DNA of 64,000 nt from Caecitellus pseudoparvulus (GCA_965644315.1 CBFFRQ010000068.1:992001-1056000), one strand, 5' to 3'. Shown: positions 40,355-50,806, numbered from the stretch's first letter. Notes: a model not told the origin generated them from the sequence alone. Translations and numbers: made by a program.

Positions 40355-41806
40355 ATGCGGCAGTTCGGAATGGCGACCCAGGCAAACAAACAGAGGAGAC
40401 TCCACCGCCGGCGAGCACCGCATCGCAATGTCTCCCCTGCCCCAGCCAGCGACAACACCAGTGGTCTGGCTGGCTTCACACCTCTGCCGACCCAGCCCCG
40501 CGCCACTGCAGCCACCACTGCGCTTCTGAAGAAGGTTGAGAGCTCACGCAGGCCAAAGCCACCACTCACAGGCACTGCCATCCCCAAGCACTCCCCCGCC
40601 GCAGCCCCCCGTCGCCGCGCAGCCAAGCAGGGCTGGGAGAGCAACTGGCAGTGCGAGGGGTGTCGCGCGATCAACGGAGGTGGCAAGCGCGTCTGTGGCC
40701 GCTGTGCGCAGCGGCGACCCTCCCTCGACGCCGCCACCAAAGCTACAGCCCCTGAGCTCACCCTGGCCCAGCGCAGGGGGCTGGTGCCCTCCCCCGCCCC
40801 GCAGGCCACACTGGGCCACACACACTGGCGGCGCATCGTGGATACGTCCCGCCTGCGGGGGGACTTCAAGCAGCCCTGCTCCATCTGCCTGGAGCCCTTT
40901 GGCCTGCGGGACGCCCTCATCACCTCCTGCGGCCACGTCTTCCACGCCAACTGCCTGAACAGCTTCGAACGGTTTGCCGCCGCCTCCGCGGATGGGGGGG
41001 GGTCCGGTCTCACGGCTCGGCGGTGTCCGATGTGCCGGGCGGGTGACTACCAGAAGCACCCGTACGTGCTGGGCGCCACGTGGCACCGTGAGGGCTGCAT
41101 TGTGCGGCTGCAGGCAGCTGTGCGGGGCTGGTTGGCGCGGCGGGCTTTCGGCGTGTCACGTGCTGCGTGGTACGCGGGTGGGGGTGGGGATGCTCATCTC
41201 CGCCGGCGGTACTTTGCCGAGCGGCTGTCTCAGGCTGGCGGGCGACTGCAGTCTGCGGTGCAGGCGCGTGGGGACGCTGTGGATGCGCTGCTCGCCAGTG
41301 TGGACGCCAACATCCTCGCTGCACGGGCGCAGGTGGAGGAGGGCGTCGCTGCGCTGGCCGAGCGTGCCTTTCGTCGTCGGGCGGGAGCTGGCGCCCCAGC
41401 TGGGGATGTGCTGGGGCGTGCCCTGGCGGCGGCCAGGCCGGAGCCTGAAGCGCCTTCGCGAGCCACGCCAGCGCACCCTGGCAGCAACGGAGCGAGCCCG
41501 TCTGCTGCTGCGTTGTCCTGCCGGAGTCACTTCGGGCCTGCGTTCAGCGCTGCCTGTTCCCGGGCGGGACCCGGCCCCCTCTGGTGCTCCGACTGTCCCA
41601 TTTGCATGCTCCCAGCAGAGTGGGGGGTGGACAGCGACCTGCCTCGCCCCGCCACGCTGCTGCGCTGTGGGCACACGTTTCATGCTGCGTGCATGGCAGC
41701 TTGGGAGGCGTTTCAGCGTGACCAGCCGACGTGCCCTGTGTGTCGCGCCCAGTACACGCGCATCACACTGGATGCCGACCACACACAAGCCCTAGCTTTG
41801 CCATGA
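40355..41806 (+). CDS. RNF32: RNF32-like double RING-H2 protein with IQ motif and extra zinc finger
   Basis: A probable E3 ubiquitin ligase of 483 residues. Order: a RanBP2-type zinc finger (SNWQCEGCRAINGGGKRVCG, about 96-120), a conserved linker (ELTLAQRRGLVPSPAP), RING-H2 no. 1 (CSICLEPF ... CGHVFHANC ... CPMC, 175-227), an IQ calmodulin-binding helix (IVRLQAAVRGWLARRAFG, about 249-266), a coiled region, and RING-H2 no. 2 (CPICMLPAEW ... CGHTFHAAC ... CPVC, 414-463). RING-IQ-RING with the LTLAQ linker is diagnostic of RNF32, a testis/cilia-linked protein in animals. The N-terminal zinc finger is an addition relative to the animal proteins as I know them. Start is the first in-frame ATG. Its stop is only 4 bp from the next gene's stop. 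Confidence 0.9.
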   Translation: MRQFGMATQANKQRRLHRRRAPHRNVSPAPASDNTSGLAGFTPLPTQPRATAATTALLKKVESSRRPKPPLTGTAIPKHSPAAAPRRRAAKQGWESNWQCEGCRAINGGGKRVCGRCAQRRPSLDAATKATAPELTLAQRRGLVPSPAPQATLGHTHWRRIVDTSRLRGDFKQPCSICLEPFGLRDALITSCGHVFHANCLNSFERFAAASADGGGSGLTARRCPMCRAGDYQKHPYVLGATWHREGCIVRLQAAVRGWLARRAFGVSRAAWYAGGGGDAHLRRRYFAERLSQAGGRLQSAVQARGDAVDALLASVDANILAARAQVEEGVAALAERAFRRRAGAGAPAGDVLGRALAAARPEPEAPSRATPAHPGSNGASPSAAALSCRSHFGPAFSAACSRAGPGPLWCSDCPICMLPAEWGVDSDLPRPATLLRCGHTFHAACMAAWEAFQRDQPTCPVCRAQYTRITLDADHTQALALP

Positions 41807-41810
41807 CGCG

Positions 41811-43016
41811 TCACACTGCCTCTGGCGCTACGACTGTGACGCTGCCCCAACCGCCACCTGTGAGAGCTGCCGGGGCGGCTGCCACAGGCTTCTCACCGCT
41901 GGCCTCCAGCGCCTTGTCCAGGCGCTCTAGAATCTTCGCAGCGCGGTTGAAGACGCCGTATGTCTCCTTGCCACACGCAGCACAGGTGGTGTTGGTCTTG
42001 TACCGCGCCAGCGCGCACGGCTCGCAGGTGTAGTGCTTGCACTGTGACTCCACGGGCCGGCGGCCAGCGGGAACGAGCTCAGCCCACGGCTTGCGGCAGA
42101 TGAAGCAGGCATACGGCAGCTCTTCTTCCTGCTGTTCGCCTCCCTTGCCGCCTTCTTCCGTCGGCTTGCCGTCGCTGTCCAAAATCCGCCCTTCAGCGTC
42201 TACGTTTAGGCCTGCTGCCAACGCAGCGTTTCGCTTGCGCTGGCGCGATTGCCAGTCTGCTTCCTGCTTCCAACCAGCCGTGAACTTCTCCCGCATGTGG
42301 AGGAACTTGCACGCATCGCCCCATCCGCAGTAGCCAGTCTCATAGTAGTCTTTGCAGATGTCTGGCTGGTGGTCCATCACCGTGCTGGAGCGGATGTTGC
42401 TGGGGGCGCGCATGGGCCCCAGGGTGCCAAACGCCTTGCGCCGGGACAGGTCATCCTTGCTGCGCTGCACCAGATCACCTGAGGCAGCAGGGTCGCCGCC
42501 GGCAGACGCCTGTGCTGCCAGTTTGCGCTCGTACACCGCCACGGCATCCCGGTCGGTTTCTGTGTCGATGGTCCGCTCTGCGAATGCTGCGTCGAACTCC
42601 TGCAGCTTGGCCCCTGTGCTGCTGTATGTGCCAGGTCCTCCCGCAAGTGCCCCTTCACTGTCCTCTCCGGAGCGAGAAGCCTTGGCCTTGCGCGAAGTCT
42701 GTGCTTCTTGGCGAGCATGGGAGCCAGTGAGCAAATGCCGCTCCAGTGGCTTGTCCCAGCTGCATGGACAACGCACCGAAAATGTATTCACCTGCTTGGA
42801 AGGTGCTGTGACAGACGTTTGAGGCATCACCGCGCCACTGTCATCTTCCTGCGAATTCATGCAAGCGGGCCGCGTGCGGAGTTCCCGCGGAGCCAGCGTT
42901 TCAGGAGGAAACTCCCTCACCTCCAGCGTGCTGCGCTCCCTCCTGCGCTTGCGCTTACCACCCTTGCGCTGCTTGACAGAGCCGAAACTAATGGATTCTG
43001 CCTCTTGAGCTGCCAT
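41811..43016 (-). CDS. RNF113: RNF113/Cwc24 splicing factor (CCCH plus RING)
   Basis: Spliceosome-associated zinc-finger protein, present in the activated spliceosome and near the 5' splice site in yeast Cwc24. A basic N-terminus (KQRKGGKRKRRRERS) leads to the family's GPMRAPSNIRSSTVMDHQPD block, a CCCH finger (CKDYYETGYCGWGDACKFLH), the conserved WKQEADWQ helix, and a C3HC4 RING (CFICRKPW ... CKHYTCEPC ... CAACGKETYGVFNRA). The open frame gives 401 residues; a stop-free 78-nt segment at 42699-42776 (GTGCGT...GCACAG) looks like an intron and would leave 375. Start is the ATG at 43016. Confidence 0.93.
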   Translation of the reverse strand: MAAQEAESISFGSVKQRKGGKRKRRRERSTLEVREFPPETLAPRELRTRPACMNSQEDDSGAVMPQTSVTAPSKQVNTFSVRCPCSWDKPLERHLLTGSHARQEAQTSRKAKASRSGEDSEGALAGGPGTYSSTGAKLQEFDAAFAERTIDTETDRDAVAVYERKLAAQASAGGDPAASGDLVQRSKDDLSRRKAFGTLGPMRAPSNIRSSTVMDHQPDICKDYYETGYCGWGDACKFLHMREKFTAGWKQEADWQSRQRKRNAALAAGLNVDAEGRILDSDGKPTEEGGKGGEQQEEELPYACFICRKPWAELVPAGRRPVESQCKHYTCEPCALARYKTNTTCAACGKETYGVFNRAAKILERLDKALEASGEKPVAAAPAALTGGGWGSVTVVAPEAV

Positions 43017-43399
43017 GCTCGGCAGGAACACGACACCTCTCCAGCGCAGTCGCGAACAAGCTCTGCCAGTTCTCTCGCCGGCAGGGGACCGTCTTTGCCG
43101 CAAGCCTTCCGCAGGCCAAAGACACAATGGCGCGGCGGGGGTGTGCATGTGCTGGCCATTGGGCATGCTGCATTATGGACAACATCTGGGATTTATGCCT
43201 GGCTGTCATGCGACGACTGAGTACAGCTCCACGCCTCACGGCAGCAGCAGCACCAATCGAATCAGGGAAGGGGCAACAATCCACAACCACAGCAGTTGGG
43301 ATATACATTTATCTTTTTCCTCCTGCATTCCCCCTCCTCAGCGCCCTGGGCCACAGCGTTTGCCAAACCAGGTGGCCCGTTTCGCCTGCGTTTCGACCC
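43017..43399. promoter_or_regulatory. Divergent promoter gap (RNF113 / PPR)
   Basis: 383 bp between divergent starts. Around 43290-43320 it is locally AT-rich (GGGATATACATTTATCTTTT), which could be core-promoter sequence for the PPR gene. Nothing else is visible. Confidence 0.35.
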
Positions 43400-45235
43400 A
43401 TGGCTGCCGCATGGTTTGCCCGGAGCCTTCGGGCTCCCTTGTTGCATGCACGGCCAGCAGCAGCGTCTACTCCTGGAATATACCATCAGATCGGATATGG
43501 GGGCCACCTTTTGCGCCCCATGTCCATGCTGTCTGAGCTGGCTGCGCTGGACCATACGGAGCTGAGGAGGCGAGTTCGGCATGAACTCAGGGCTTGTACT
43601 CGCCCAGGACCTCGCAGGTACGGCCCAGCCATGCCGTGAGCGCATGGCACACCCATTCCATCACATGGTCTGCCACTTCCCGCCCCCTGCATCTGCTCAG
43701 AGCTGAGAAGGTCCTTAACGGTGAGCAGGGAGACTGGCCGGGAGCGCCTGCATCATGCGGTTCTGAACGTTGCCCACGTTGCCTCCCACGCAGTGCTGGA
43801 CGACATGCACACCCTCGGCGTGCCACCCCAAGACGCCGACTACCGCACTGTGATTCCCCTGCTTGTATACGAGAACCAGCTTGAGGAGCTGGATGCTGTG
43901 TACCTTGGTGCGTGCGAAGCACTGGCCCGGCCGCAGGCAGCCCGCCGAACCAAGGCTCACCCCATGGCACAGACATGAAGGCCAGTGGTGTGATTCCTGA
44001 TCTCATCACGATTCGGTCCCTTCTGGAGGCGTACAGCCGGGCGGGGCACACTGGCAGAGTGTGAGTTGACGTGCACCGTCCATGTTCACTCTGCCTGCAC
44101 GACTGTAAGTGGCACGCAGGTTGGAACTGATCACCTTGGTACGAGCCTTGGGGCTGCAGGGAAGCGATATGGAGGAGCTCATGACCTTCTCCAAGGTGCT
44201 CTTTGGGCAGTGGATGGTGTCCCACTTTGAGCAATCGTGCGTTGCAAGTGCCAAGCTGAGGTGGTCTGGCCACTTCACATGACCCTGCGTTCCCGCGCCC
44301 CGCAGGTTCGCACTCATGACCAGCCTTCGTAATCAAGGAGCTCCCATTGCTGACATCATGCACACAGCGCTCGTGGAGCTCCACGGCAGGCACATGCGCC
44401 ACATTCGGCAACGCAGCGAGGTGCTCATGAAGCTCGCCAAGCACCTGGTGCCCAGCGACGACAGCACTGACGCAGAGCTCTTGGTGCTGTATGACTACTC
44501 TTGCGAACAAGCTGAGGTGCCGGTGCTTCGCAGTGTGCGTCGCGCCTCCCGCCGCCGCTGACCTAGGCAGGCACCTAACACTGCTTGCCCGCGCCCGCCT
44601 CGCAGCTCCTGGACTCAGAGCGGGTGGCGGGGCTGCTGGACTCTGCTCGTGTTGAGGCCGGTGCAGCGTGCCTGGCTCGTTGCTTGGCTTCCCCAGGGAC
44701 ATGGCGTGCAGCTGACTTGCATGCGATGTATCAGCAGGTGTGCGGGCTGCTGGGCCTCCTGGGCGGCAGCGACTTGGCCCTCGCGGACAGCACCCTGGAG
44801 GACGTCATGTGGGCAGCCCATGCATTGCATCAGCCCACTCATGCCTTGTACATGGCCCTGGGCCTCGCCCAGCGGGGCGTCCGCGTTTCACAGTGGCAGC
44901 AGCTGCCGCACCTGGCACTCAGTGCAGCTTGCCTGGATGGCGTGCAGGCTGCCGCAGCGCCCATGGAGAACGCCCCCGCTGCTGCACCAACCCAGGCACT
45001 CCAGGGGGCTTCTGGATCCGCGCTGGCTGTCGAGCTGTGCCGTGCTCTGTGCCCAGCCATGCGGCAGTCTCTGGTGCTGGAGCAAGTCCAGCAGCAGCTG
45101 GCAACGCAGGCTGCGACTGGCGACACGACAGATGCCTTCTTGGACACTGACAGCGACGAAGACAGCGACCAGGACCTGGAAGACATGCAGTTCACGAGCG
45201 ACGATGAGGAGGGCCTGGCACCAAGCCGGCATTGA
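43400..45235 (+). CDS. Mitochondrial-type pentatricopeptide repeat protein
   Basis: Seven exons (43400-43617, 43701-43720, 43794-43907, 43973-44060, 44120-44236, 44306-44516, 44606-45235) close in phase to 465 residues. The N-terminus (MAAAWFARSLRAPLLHARPA) is a clear presequence-type leader, so organelle import is likely. PPR-like helices include AEKVLNVLDDMHTLGVPPQD and DMKASGVIPDLITIRSLLEA followed by YSRAGHTGRVLELITLVRAL; these bind organellar RNA. A Leu/Ala-rich helical region follows and the last 40 residues are very acidic (DTDSDEDSDQDLEDM). Exon 2 is only 20 nt and rests on phase and sequence continuity (RRAEKVLNV). The gene is convergent with the next ankyrin gene, 16 bp apart. Confidence 0.8.
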
Positions 45236-45251
45236 CAGGTTAAATGTGCCA

Positions 45252-48232
45252 CTAGTCCACGCTGCCGAAGCGCATGCGCAGCCATGCTTCGAACTGAGGG
45301 TCAAACCGTTGTGGGATGTGATGTTCATCCCTCAGCTCTTTGTCCAGCTCGACTGGGTTGGCGGACCTTGCAATGAACTCCGCCTGAGCCCCGCCCATCT
45401 CGCCGACACCCCCCGCCGGCACGAGGGACGACGTGGAAGCCGCCCCCGTGTACGTTTTCCCTGCAATGATGGCTTGATGCCGCGCCTCCTCGGAGCCTGC
45501 CCAGTAGGGGGGGATTTTCGACGCCCGCAGCGCCTCTCGCGCTGCCTTCCCGCCTGCCATGGTGGTCTGCGTTCGGTGTAGCTCGGTTGCAGCCTTGGCC
45601 GCAGTCACCTTGGCTTTGTACTCCCGGCTGGCCTTCGATTTCATTTGCTTGTGGAAGAGCGACAGCGCGTGGCGATTCCACGCAGACGTCAGTGAGAGGG
45701 CGTTGCGGGGCACGGTTGGGTCCCAGTCCATGGCTCGCTTGGCATCACCAGAGAGCCGGTACTTGCCCGGGGGGCGCTTCACCCTGTCGGGGTCGGGCAG
45801 CGGCCACGCAGCCTCGGCTTCCTTGGTGTCAGCCCTGTATGCTGCCTTGGCTCCTTTATGCCGCTTTTGGAAGGACTTGAACACGGCAGCTGCAGCAGCG
45901 GTGCCTTTCGTGTACGTGCGCATCTCGCGGGCGAGCAGGTCCTCCTCTTTCGCTATGGCCTCCAGCTGGGCGGCGCGTCGCTGAATGTCTCTCCGCCGCT
46001 GCTTTGCAGCCGCTTCTCCAGCCCCAAGGGCATCTTGCAGCTCACCCGCGAGCTTTTCATCAGCAATGCCGGAGATCAAGGACACTGGGCTCTGCCCATT
46101 GTTGTTCACTGCATGCGTGTTTGCTCCAAAAGCAACGAGCAGCTGAGTCAACTCCACATCCTTGGCCATGATCGCAAAGTGCAGCGGTGTCATGCCGTAC
46201 TTGTTCGTACTGTTCACATTCTCGCCCTTCTCGGCCAGCAAATATCGTGCCCTGCGCAGGTCCCCATCTTGGCAGGTCTTCAGGATGCTGCGATTGTCAA
46301 GCAGCAGGCAGCACTGGGCAGCCCGGCGCTTGCGACCAGCTGCACCGGAGGCCCCTGAAAACACTGCCAAGCTGGCTGAAGAACTCTCAAGCTTTGCAGC
46401 AGCCAGGGCCGTCAACCCACGGTTATTCTTCGCGCGCGTGTTTGCTCCCATGTTCAGGAGCACGTCCACAGCCTCGCTCCACCCATTGCGAGCAGCAAGA
46501 ATGAGCGGGGTGTTGCCATCCTCATCTTTCGAGTGAATGTCAGGGTACACTCGCTGCGCTGATCCTCCAGCCGGAACCCACATATCAATGACACGATTCT
46601 TCGTCGCTTCTTCCTGGCGCTGCTTGTTGATGTGGTGCATGCGCTTGGTCTGGTGGCCTGCATCCACACGCAGGTACGACGGCGACCGGTCCACGTGCAC
46701 TTGCCACCCACGCTTCTTGAGGCCCTCCAACTTGGACACCTTGCCAAGCTTTGCCAGCTCGCGGAACTCCTCGTTGATTTGGGCCTGCGTCTCCCTCATG
46801 GACAGGCGCTCCTGCTCCTTCAGCAGCTGCTCATCGGTGGCCTCCCTTGCCAAGCCCCTGTGCTGGCGTCGGCGGCTCTGTGGCTTGGACTCGTCACCGT
46901 CCGCCGGCATGTCCCCTCCCTCTTTCAGCCATGGTTGTTCTGCAGTCAAGGCTTCGGCTTCTGCGTCGTGTTCCCAATGCTCCTTTGCGGACTGCCTTCT
47001 TCGTGCCCCGCTGCTGCTTTTTGCCCGCCCCCCGCCGATGTCCGCCACGAAGAGAGGCGGGTTCAGCTGCGATTCAAAGCTAAACGGACTCCGGCACACC
47101 TCTTCCAGGGCCACTGCGAACCCTTCGAAACACTGTGGCTCCATCTTGACCACCATGCCCACTGCGTCGTCGCCGTAATCCACCTTGCCAAGGGCCCCCC
47201 ACTTCATGGCTTCAGCTGTTGCCGCGTAAACGTCTTCATACGCCACGCGCATGAGCCCGTTCACCATGCCTGATCCCCCTCGATGGGCAACATATCGCAT
47301 GTCGCCCACGTGCCCCATGCGGTTCTTCGCAGAGACGCCCACCGTACCGGTGTACAACCCCCCGCTGGCGTCCTCCTTCACCTCGCCTGAAGGTGGCTTG
47401 CCTGTGGCCCACTTGAACAGCTTGAACCGTTTCATGACTTCTGATGGCCGCATGGAGTCAGGAAAAGTCGCTTCGACCTTGGAAACCCCCCCCTCATCTG
47501 GCATTTCCCGGTTGCTGCTGCCTGGTCTGAGGCAGGCCTCGGCATCGCGGTTCGCAGCGTTGGCATTCCTGAGCACTACACCCCGGACCGTGGACAGCGG
47601 GTTTGAGGGCCCCTTTGTGAGTTCTGACAGGTCCTTCTTCGCGACGTCTTGGTCTTGATTTGCCCTCTTTGCCTGCTCCAGCTCCATGCGCTTTTCGGGG
47701 GCCAGGTACAAGTTCTCCTGCGAGGAGCATGAGAATTAGAGTCCCTGACCCGCCAAGGCTGCAGCCAGCCAAGTGAACACGCACCAGAGGAATGGCGTCA
47801 ACCAATTGTGGTGCATCCGTGAGCAAAGGGCGGTCTGAGTATCCGCTCGCGTACGCCACCCGGAGGCGCCTGCGAGATCCGGCACGGCTTGGTGTGCGCG
47901 GGTGTGACTTGCCCACAACGCAGCTTGCGCTGCCTCACTTCTCTTTGGGGGTCTGATACCAGCCAGGCTCCTCAGAAGGCTTGGGTGGGTTGCGAGCCAG
48001 AGCTCCTTTCATGTCCAGGTCTGCCACACGCCCACTCAAAGCATACGCTGCCGAAGACCTGTACTCGTCCAGCCGGCCGTGTGAGGCGCGTGCGGAATCT
48101 GGGTGAAGATCGTGAGCGCACTCGCAGGACGCACTGCATGATTAGCTTTGTCTCCTCATCTTGCACTCGTTGGAGCCATGGCGGAAGCTTGGGGCCATCG
48201 TCTCTTCGGGAGTCAACCTTGCTAGTTGCCAT
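45252..48232 (-). CDS. Ankyrin-repeat protein with unrecognised N-terminal domain
   Basis: Exons 48135-48232, 47939-48058, 47785-47869 and 45252-47717 close in phase to 922 residues. The N-terminus reads MATSKVDSRRDDGPKLPPWL, continuing through ALARNPPKPSEEPGWYQTPK and VDAIPLENLYLAPEKRMELE; these Pro/charged blocks look conserved but I cannot name them. Residues 100-480 are unassigned, with DNGNTPLI-type ankyrin repeats only at about 487-650 (DEDGNTPLILAARNGWSEAV, NKYGMTPLHFAIMAKDVELT). These are ordinary 33-residue repeats, unlike the 38-residue units at 35359. The C-terminal third is a basic/acidic helix-rich segment (AAKQRRRDIQRRAAQLEAI). Function unknown; an axonemal or cytoskeletal scaffold would fit the length and composition but is speculation. 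Confidence 0.78.
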
Positions 48233-48585
48233 GGGACTGGCGCTGGGTCACGCGCGCAGGCCGTCTCGGAGGGGCTCAACCTCTGGCGCCTTGCCAGAGC
48301 AGTCCTTGGTCAGACCCGCTCACAGAGAGCCTTGTAGGTCTTATTGCGGTACCTGCTTTCACAGATGCAACAGCGAAATTTAGAGTGACGCTGGCGATGA
48401 TTACATCGAGTGCTAGTGGTGCGAGAGGGCTAACTTTGAGAGCAAACCTGAGTGGATGCATCCACGAGTTTCTCCTTTTCAGTGCTTCACAGGAATCAAT
48501 TTGCTCATCCTCGATACCAGCCACGGCCTGCACGACGACGGAGACCCACTCCTTGCAGCCATTTTCTCGGGAAAGCCGCGCAAGC
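48233..48585. promoter_or_regulatory. Divergent promoter gap (ankyrin / ABITRAM)
   Basis: 353 bp between divergent starts. The reading frame of the ABITRAM-like gene stays open across it without an ATG, so an upstream exon cannot be ruled out. No motif stands out. Confidence 0.35.
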
Positions 48586-49197
48586 ATGGCCCGGGCGGGG
48601 GCGGTGGAGGACATGAAACAGCCGTTCCCAACCATGGTGCAGCGCACGTGCTCCATGTACGCTTGCTGTGCGACGCGTCAGTATGTTTTTTTACACCGGA
48701 ACGGCGTAGCTATCATGGGACTTGCTCCGGGACATCCCGCCCTTTCTGGCTCTTCGGATGCTGCGTTGTCTGTGGCGTTCGAAGCAGGGATCAAGGTGCA
48801 GAGAAAGCGCAAGCGAGGCAAGCAGTCTGGCGCTGTGCAAGGCACTGAGACGCTATGCACGGTGAAGCGCGGAAGCTCAAGCTTCCCAATCACGGCAACG
48901 ATCAACAGCTACGTACTGGAACTGAACACAATGCTAGAGGGCGCCCCCGAAGTGCTGGAGCGCAGCGTACGTCCCCGCCACCCCGCTGCGGAAATCGGTT
49001 GGCCTCTCACAGCACCTTGTCGCTCGCAGCCTGACTGTGAGGGATTCCTGGCCATCTTGGCTCCAACTGAAGGAAAGATTGAATCACAAGACGTCAGTGC
49101 GCCGGGGGATGCAGCTACGTCAGGGACGACGCTGGTTCCCATGGACCAGTACATGTCGGCGCTGACCGCTGGCCAGCTGCCTGCTCTCAGCGGCTGA
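48586..49197 (+). CDS. ABITRAM: ABITRAM/FAM206-like protein
   Basis: A 182-residue protein of the FAM206 (Simiate/ABITRAM) family, which has a fold like the glycine cleavage H protein and in animals binds actin and acts in the nucleus. Visible signatures are YVFLHRNGVAIMGLAPGHPA, the basic QRKRKRGKQSGA, ITATINSYVLELNTML and the final CEGFLAILAPTEGK. Exons 48586-48966 and 49030-49197 flank a 63-nt stop-free intron (GTACGT...CGCAG); removing it puts PDCEGFLAIL directly after LERS as expected. Start ATG at 48586 is the first in frame, and a second ATG lies nine codons on. Length matches the animal protein. Confidence 0.85.
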   Translation: MARAGAVEDMKQPFPTMVQRTCSMYACCATRQYVFLHRNGVAIMGLAPGHPALSGSSDAALSVAFEAGIKVQRKRKRGKQSGAVQGTETLCTVKRGSSSFPITATINSYVLELNTMLEGAPEVLERSVRPRHPAAEIGWPLTAPCRSQPDCEGFLAILAPTEGKIESQDVSAPGDAATSGTTLVPMDQYMSALTAGQLPALSG

Positions 49198-49235
49198 TTG
49201 TCAGAGAGAACGCTGCATTCACCAAGCAGGGCACA

Positions 49236-50397
49236 TCAGGCGCGGTGGGAAACATGCTCAGCGCTGGGGAGGACAGTCAGTCCGTCCTTGCGCGTCTCGA
49301 CGATGCTCTCGCGCCTGCCCGCCCTCACCACAAGAGCGCGCAGATCCGATGTACTGCTTGGCTGAGCCTGCAGCCCACTCAGTAGGGCTGTGCGGGCTGC
49401 TTTGAGGGTGTGCTGGAAGTGCAAGATGGCAGTGCTGGCGTCACCTCCACCCCCGCCAGCTGCAGGCGCAGCGGCCTCCGACACTTCTCCTGGACTGCCC
49501 CCTTCACTCAGCGTCTGCTTCAGGCGCACCCACGCATCCTGCATCACATCCGCCGTCATGGCAACCAGCCTGCAACGAGGGGGAGGGGGATCTCGGGGGA
49601 GTGCACAACTCGCTGGGTGTGGCAGGCTGGAATGCACGAGCGGGGCGCGGCAGGCGGGACGCACGGGACCATGAGCGAAGCAGGGGAGCTTGCAGTGCTA
49701 GCCAGCCCAGCGAAGCCTTGCAGGTCCACGCGGTCGGCTGTGTCTGGCTCCCTGATCTTGGTGCCGATGGCTGGGCACATGCTGGGCAGCGATGGAGTCA
49801 GCTTCAGCGCGCAGAATAGCATGAATGCCACGTCCAACACCGCGGCACAGAACGGGTACTCGTCGTCAGACGCCAGCACCAGGCGGCGCAACGAGGGCTC
49901 GGTTTCCACCACCTGCACCAACAACTCCAGGCCGAACTGCTTCGCTGCACGCACGTCACTCAACGGGCGTTTGCACTGGAAACCCAGGGATGTCCACGAA
50001 TCGTGCTCCACTCCGGGGAACGCTGGCCCTTGCGGTCCATACACTGCCAGCCAAAGTCGCTGCAGCAGCTCGACTGCAAGCGGGAGCAGAGACGTGCAGC
50101 GCACGTGCATGCAAGGTCAGCAGCCTAATGCCACGCACCTGCTTTTTCCTGATCGAGAGGCGCAGCAACTAAGGCTTTGAGCTGCTGGATTGCCTCCAGC
50201 TGATGGGGGGAGAGGGCGTTTCAAAGCGGAGAACGTGCAAGCAGCGAAACGCTCGCGAAACGAGCACCCTGCACACGCACTTGCGGGGCTGAAGCGAAGT
50301 CCTCGTAGTCAACCAGCAGAGCAGGTGCACAGCAAGCACACATTGTATTTGCCCCGGACTCGGAGGGGCGTCGAAGCAGAGGCTCACGCTCAGTCAT
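49236..50397 (-). CDS. ELMO-domain protein
   Basis: Exons 50281-50397, 50139-50199, 49665-50073 and 49236-49569, all with GTGCGT donors, close in phase to 306 residues. The ELMO domain is recognisable: VELLQRLWLAVYG, HDSWTSLGFQCKRPLSDVRA, and YPFCAAVLDVAFMLFCALKL. ELMOD proteins are GTPase-activating proteins for Arl/Arf GTPases; the Arg of the proposed GAP motif would be in PLSDVRAAKQFG. The N-terminus (MTEREPLLRRPSESG) carries a dileucine-type EREPLL sorting signal that may direct it to endosomal membranes. The C-terminal 110 residues form a separate helix-rich, unassigned tail. Convergent with ABITRAM, 38 bp apart. Confidence 0.83.
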
Positions 50398-50806
50398 CCG
50401 CGCGGTGTCTGAGGCGGGGCTCTGTTGATGAGCCAAGGCAAGTTGCAGCCGGGCGGAGGTTGACACTGCCGAAGCGGGCACGGGCGTGGGGGACCCCACG
50501 CAACTTTGTCCTGGGAGGTGATTTGATTGTTTTGCCGTGCTCTGAGGGATGCAGCTGCTCCCCGCAGTGTCCGAAGAGGCTGACATGCAGTCGGCCACAG
50601 TCAGCAAACCCCGCTCGCCCCAGACACAGCCTCACCGGTGTTGTCAAGCGCCACGGTGCCTTGCCCCTGTGGCGCCCGGTTCCTCCGCCACACTGCCCTG
50701 TCTGGTGCCTCGCTCAGGTCCTGGCTCCGCGAGAGCTGTCTGCTGCTGCCTTGCTTGGCACGGGGACGTGCACAAGCACCGGCCGCAGAGCGGCGACGCT
50801 GTGGCC
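50398..50806. promoter_or_regulatory. Divergent promoter gap (ELMO / SWEET-like)
   Basis: 409 bp between divergent genes. Open frames through it on both strands have no homology that I recognise. Presumed promoters and 5' UTRs. Confidence 0.35.
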
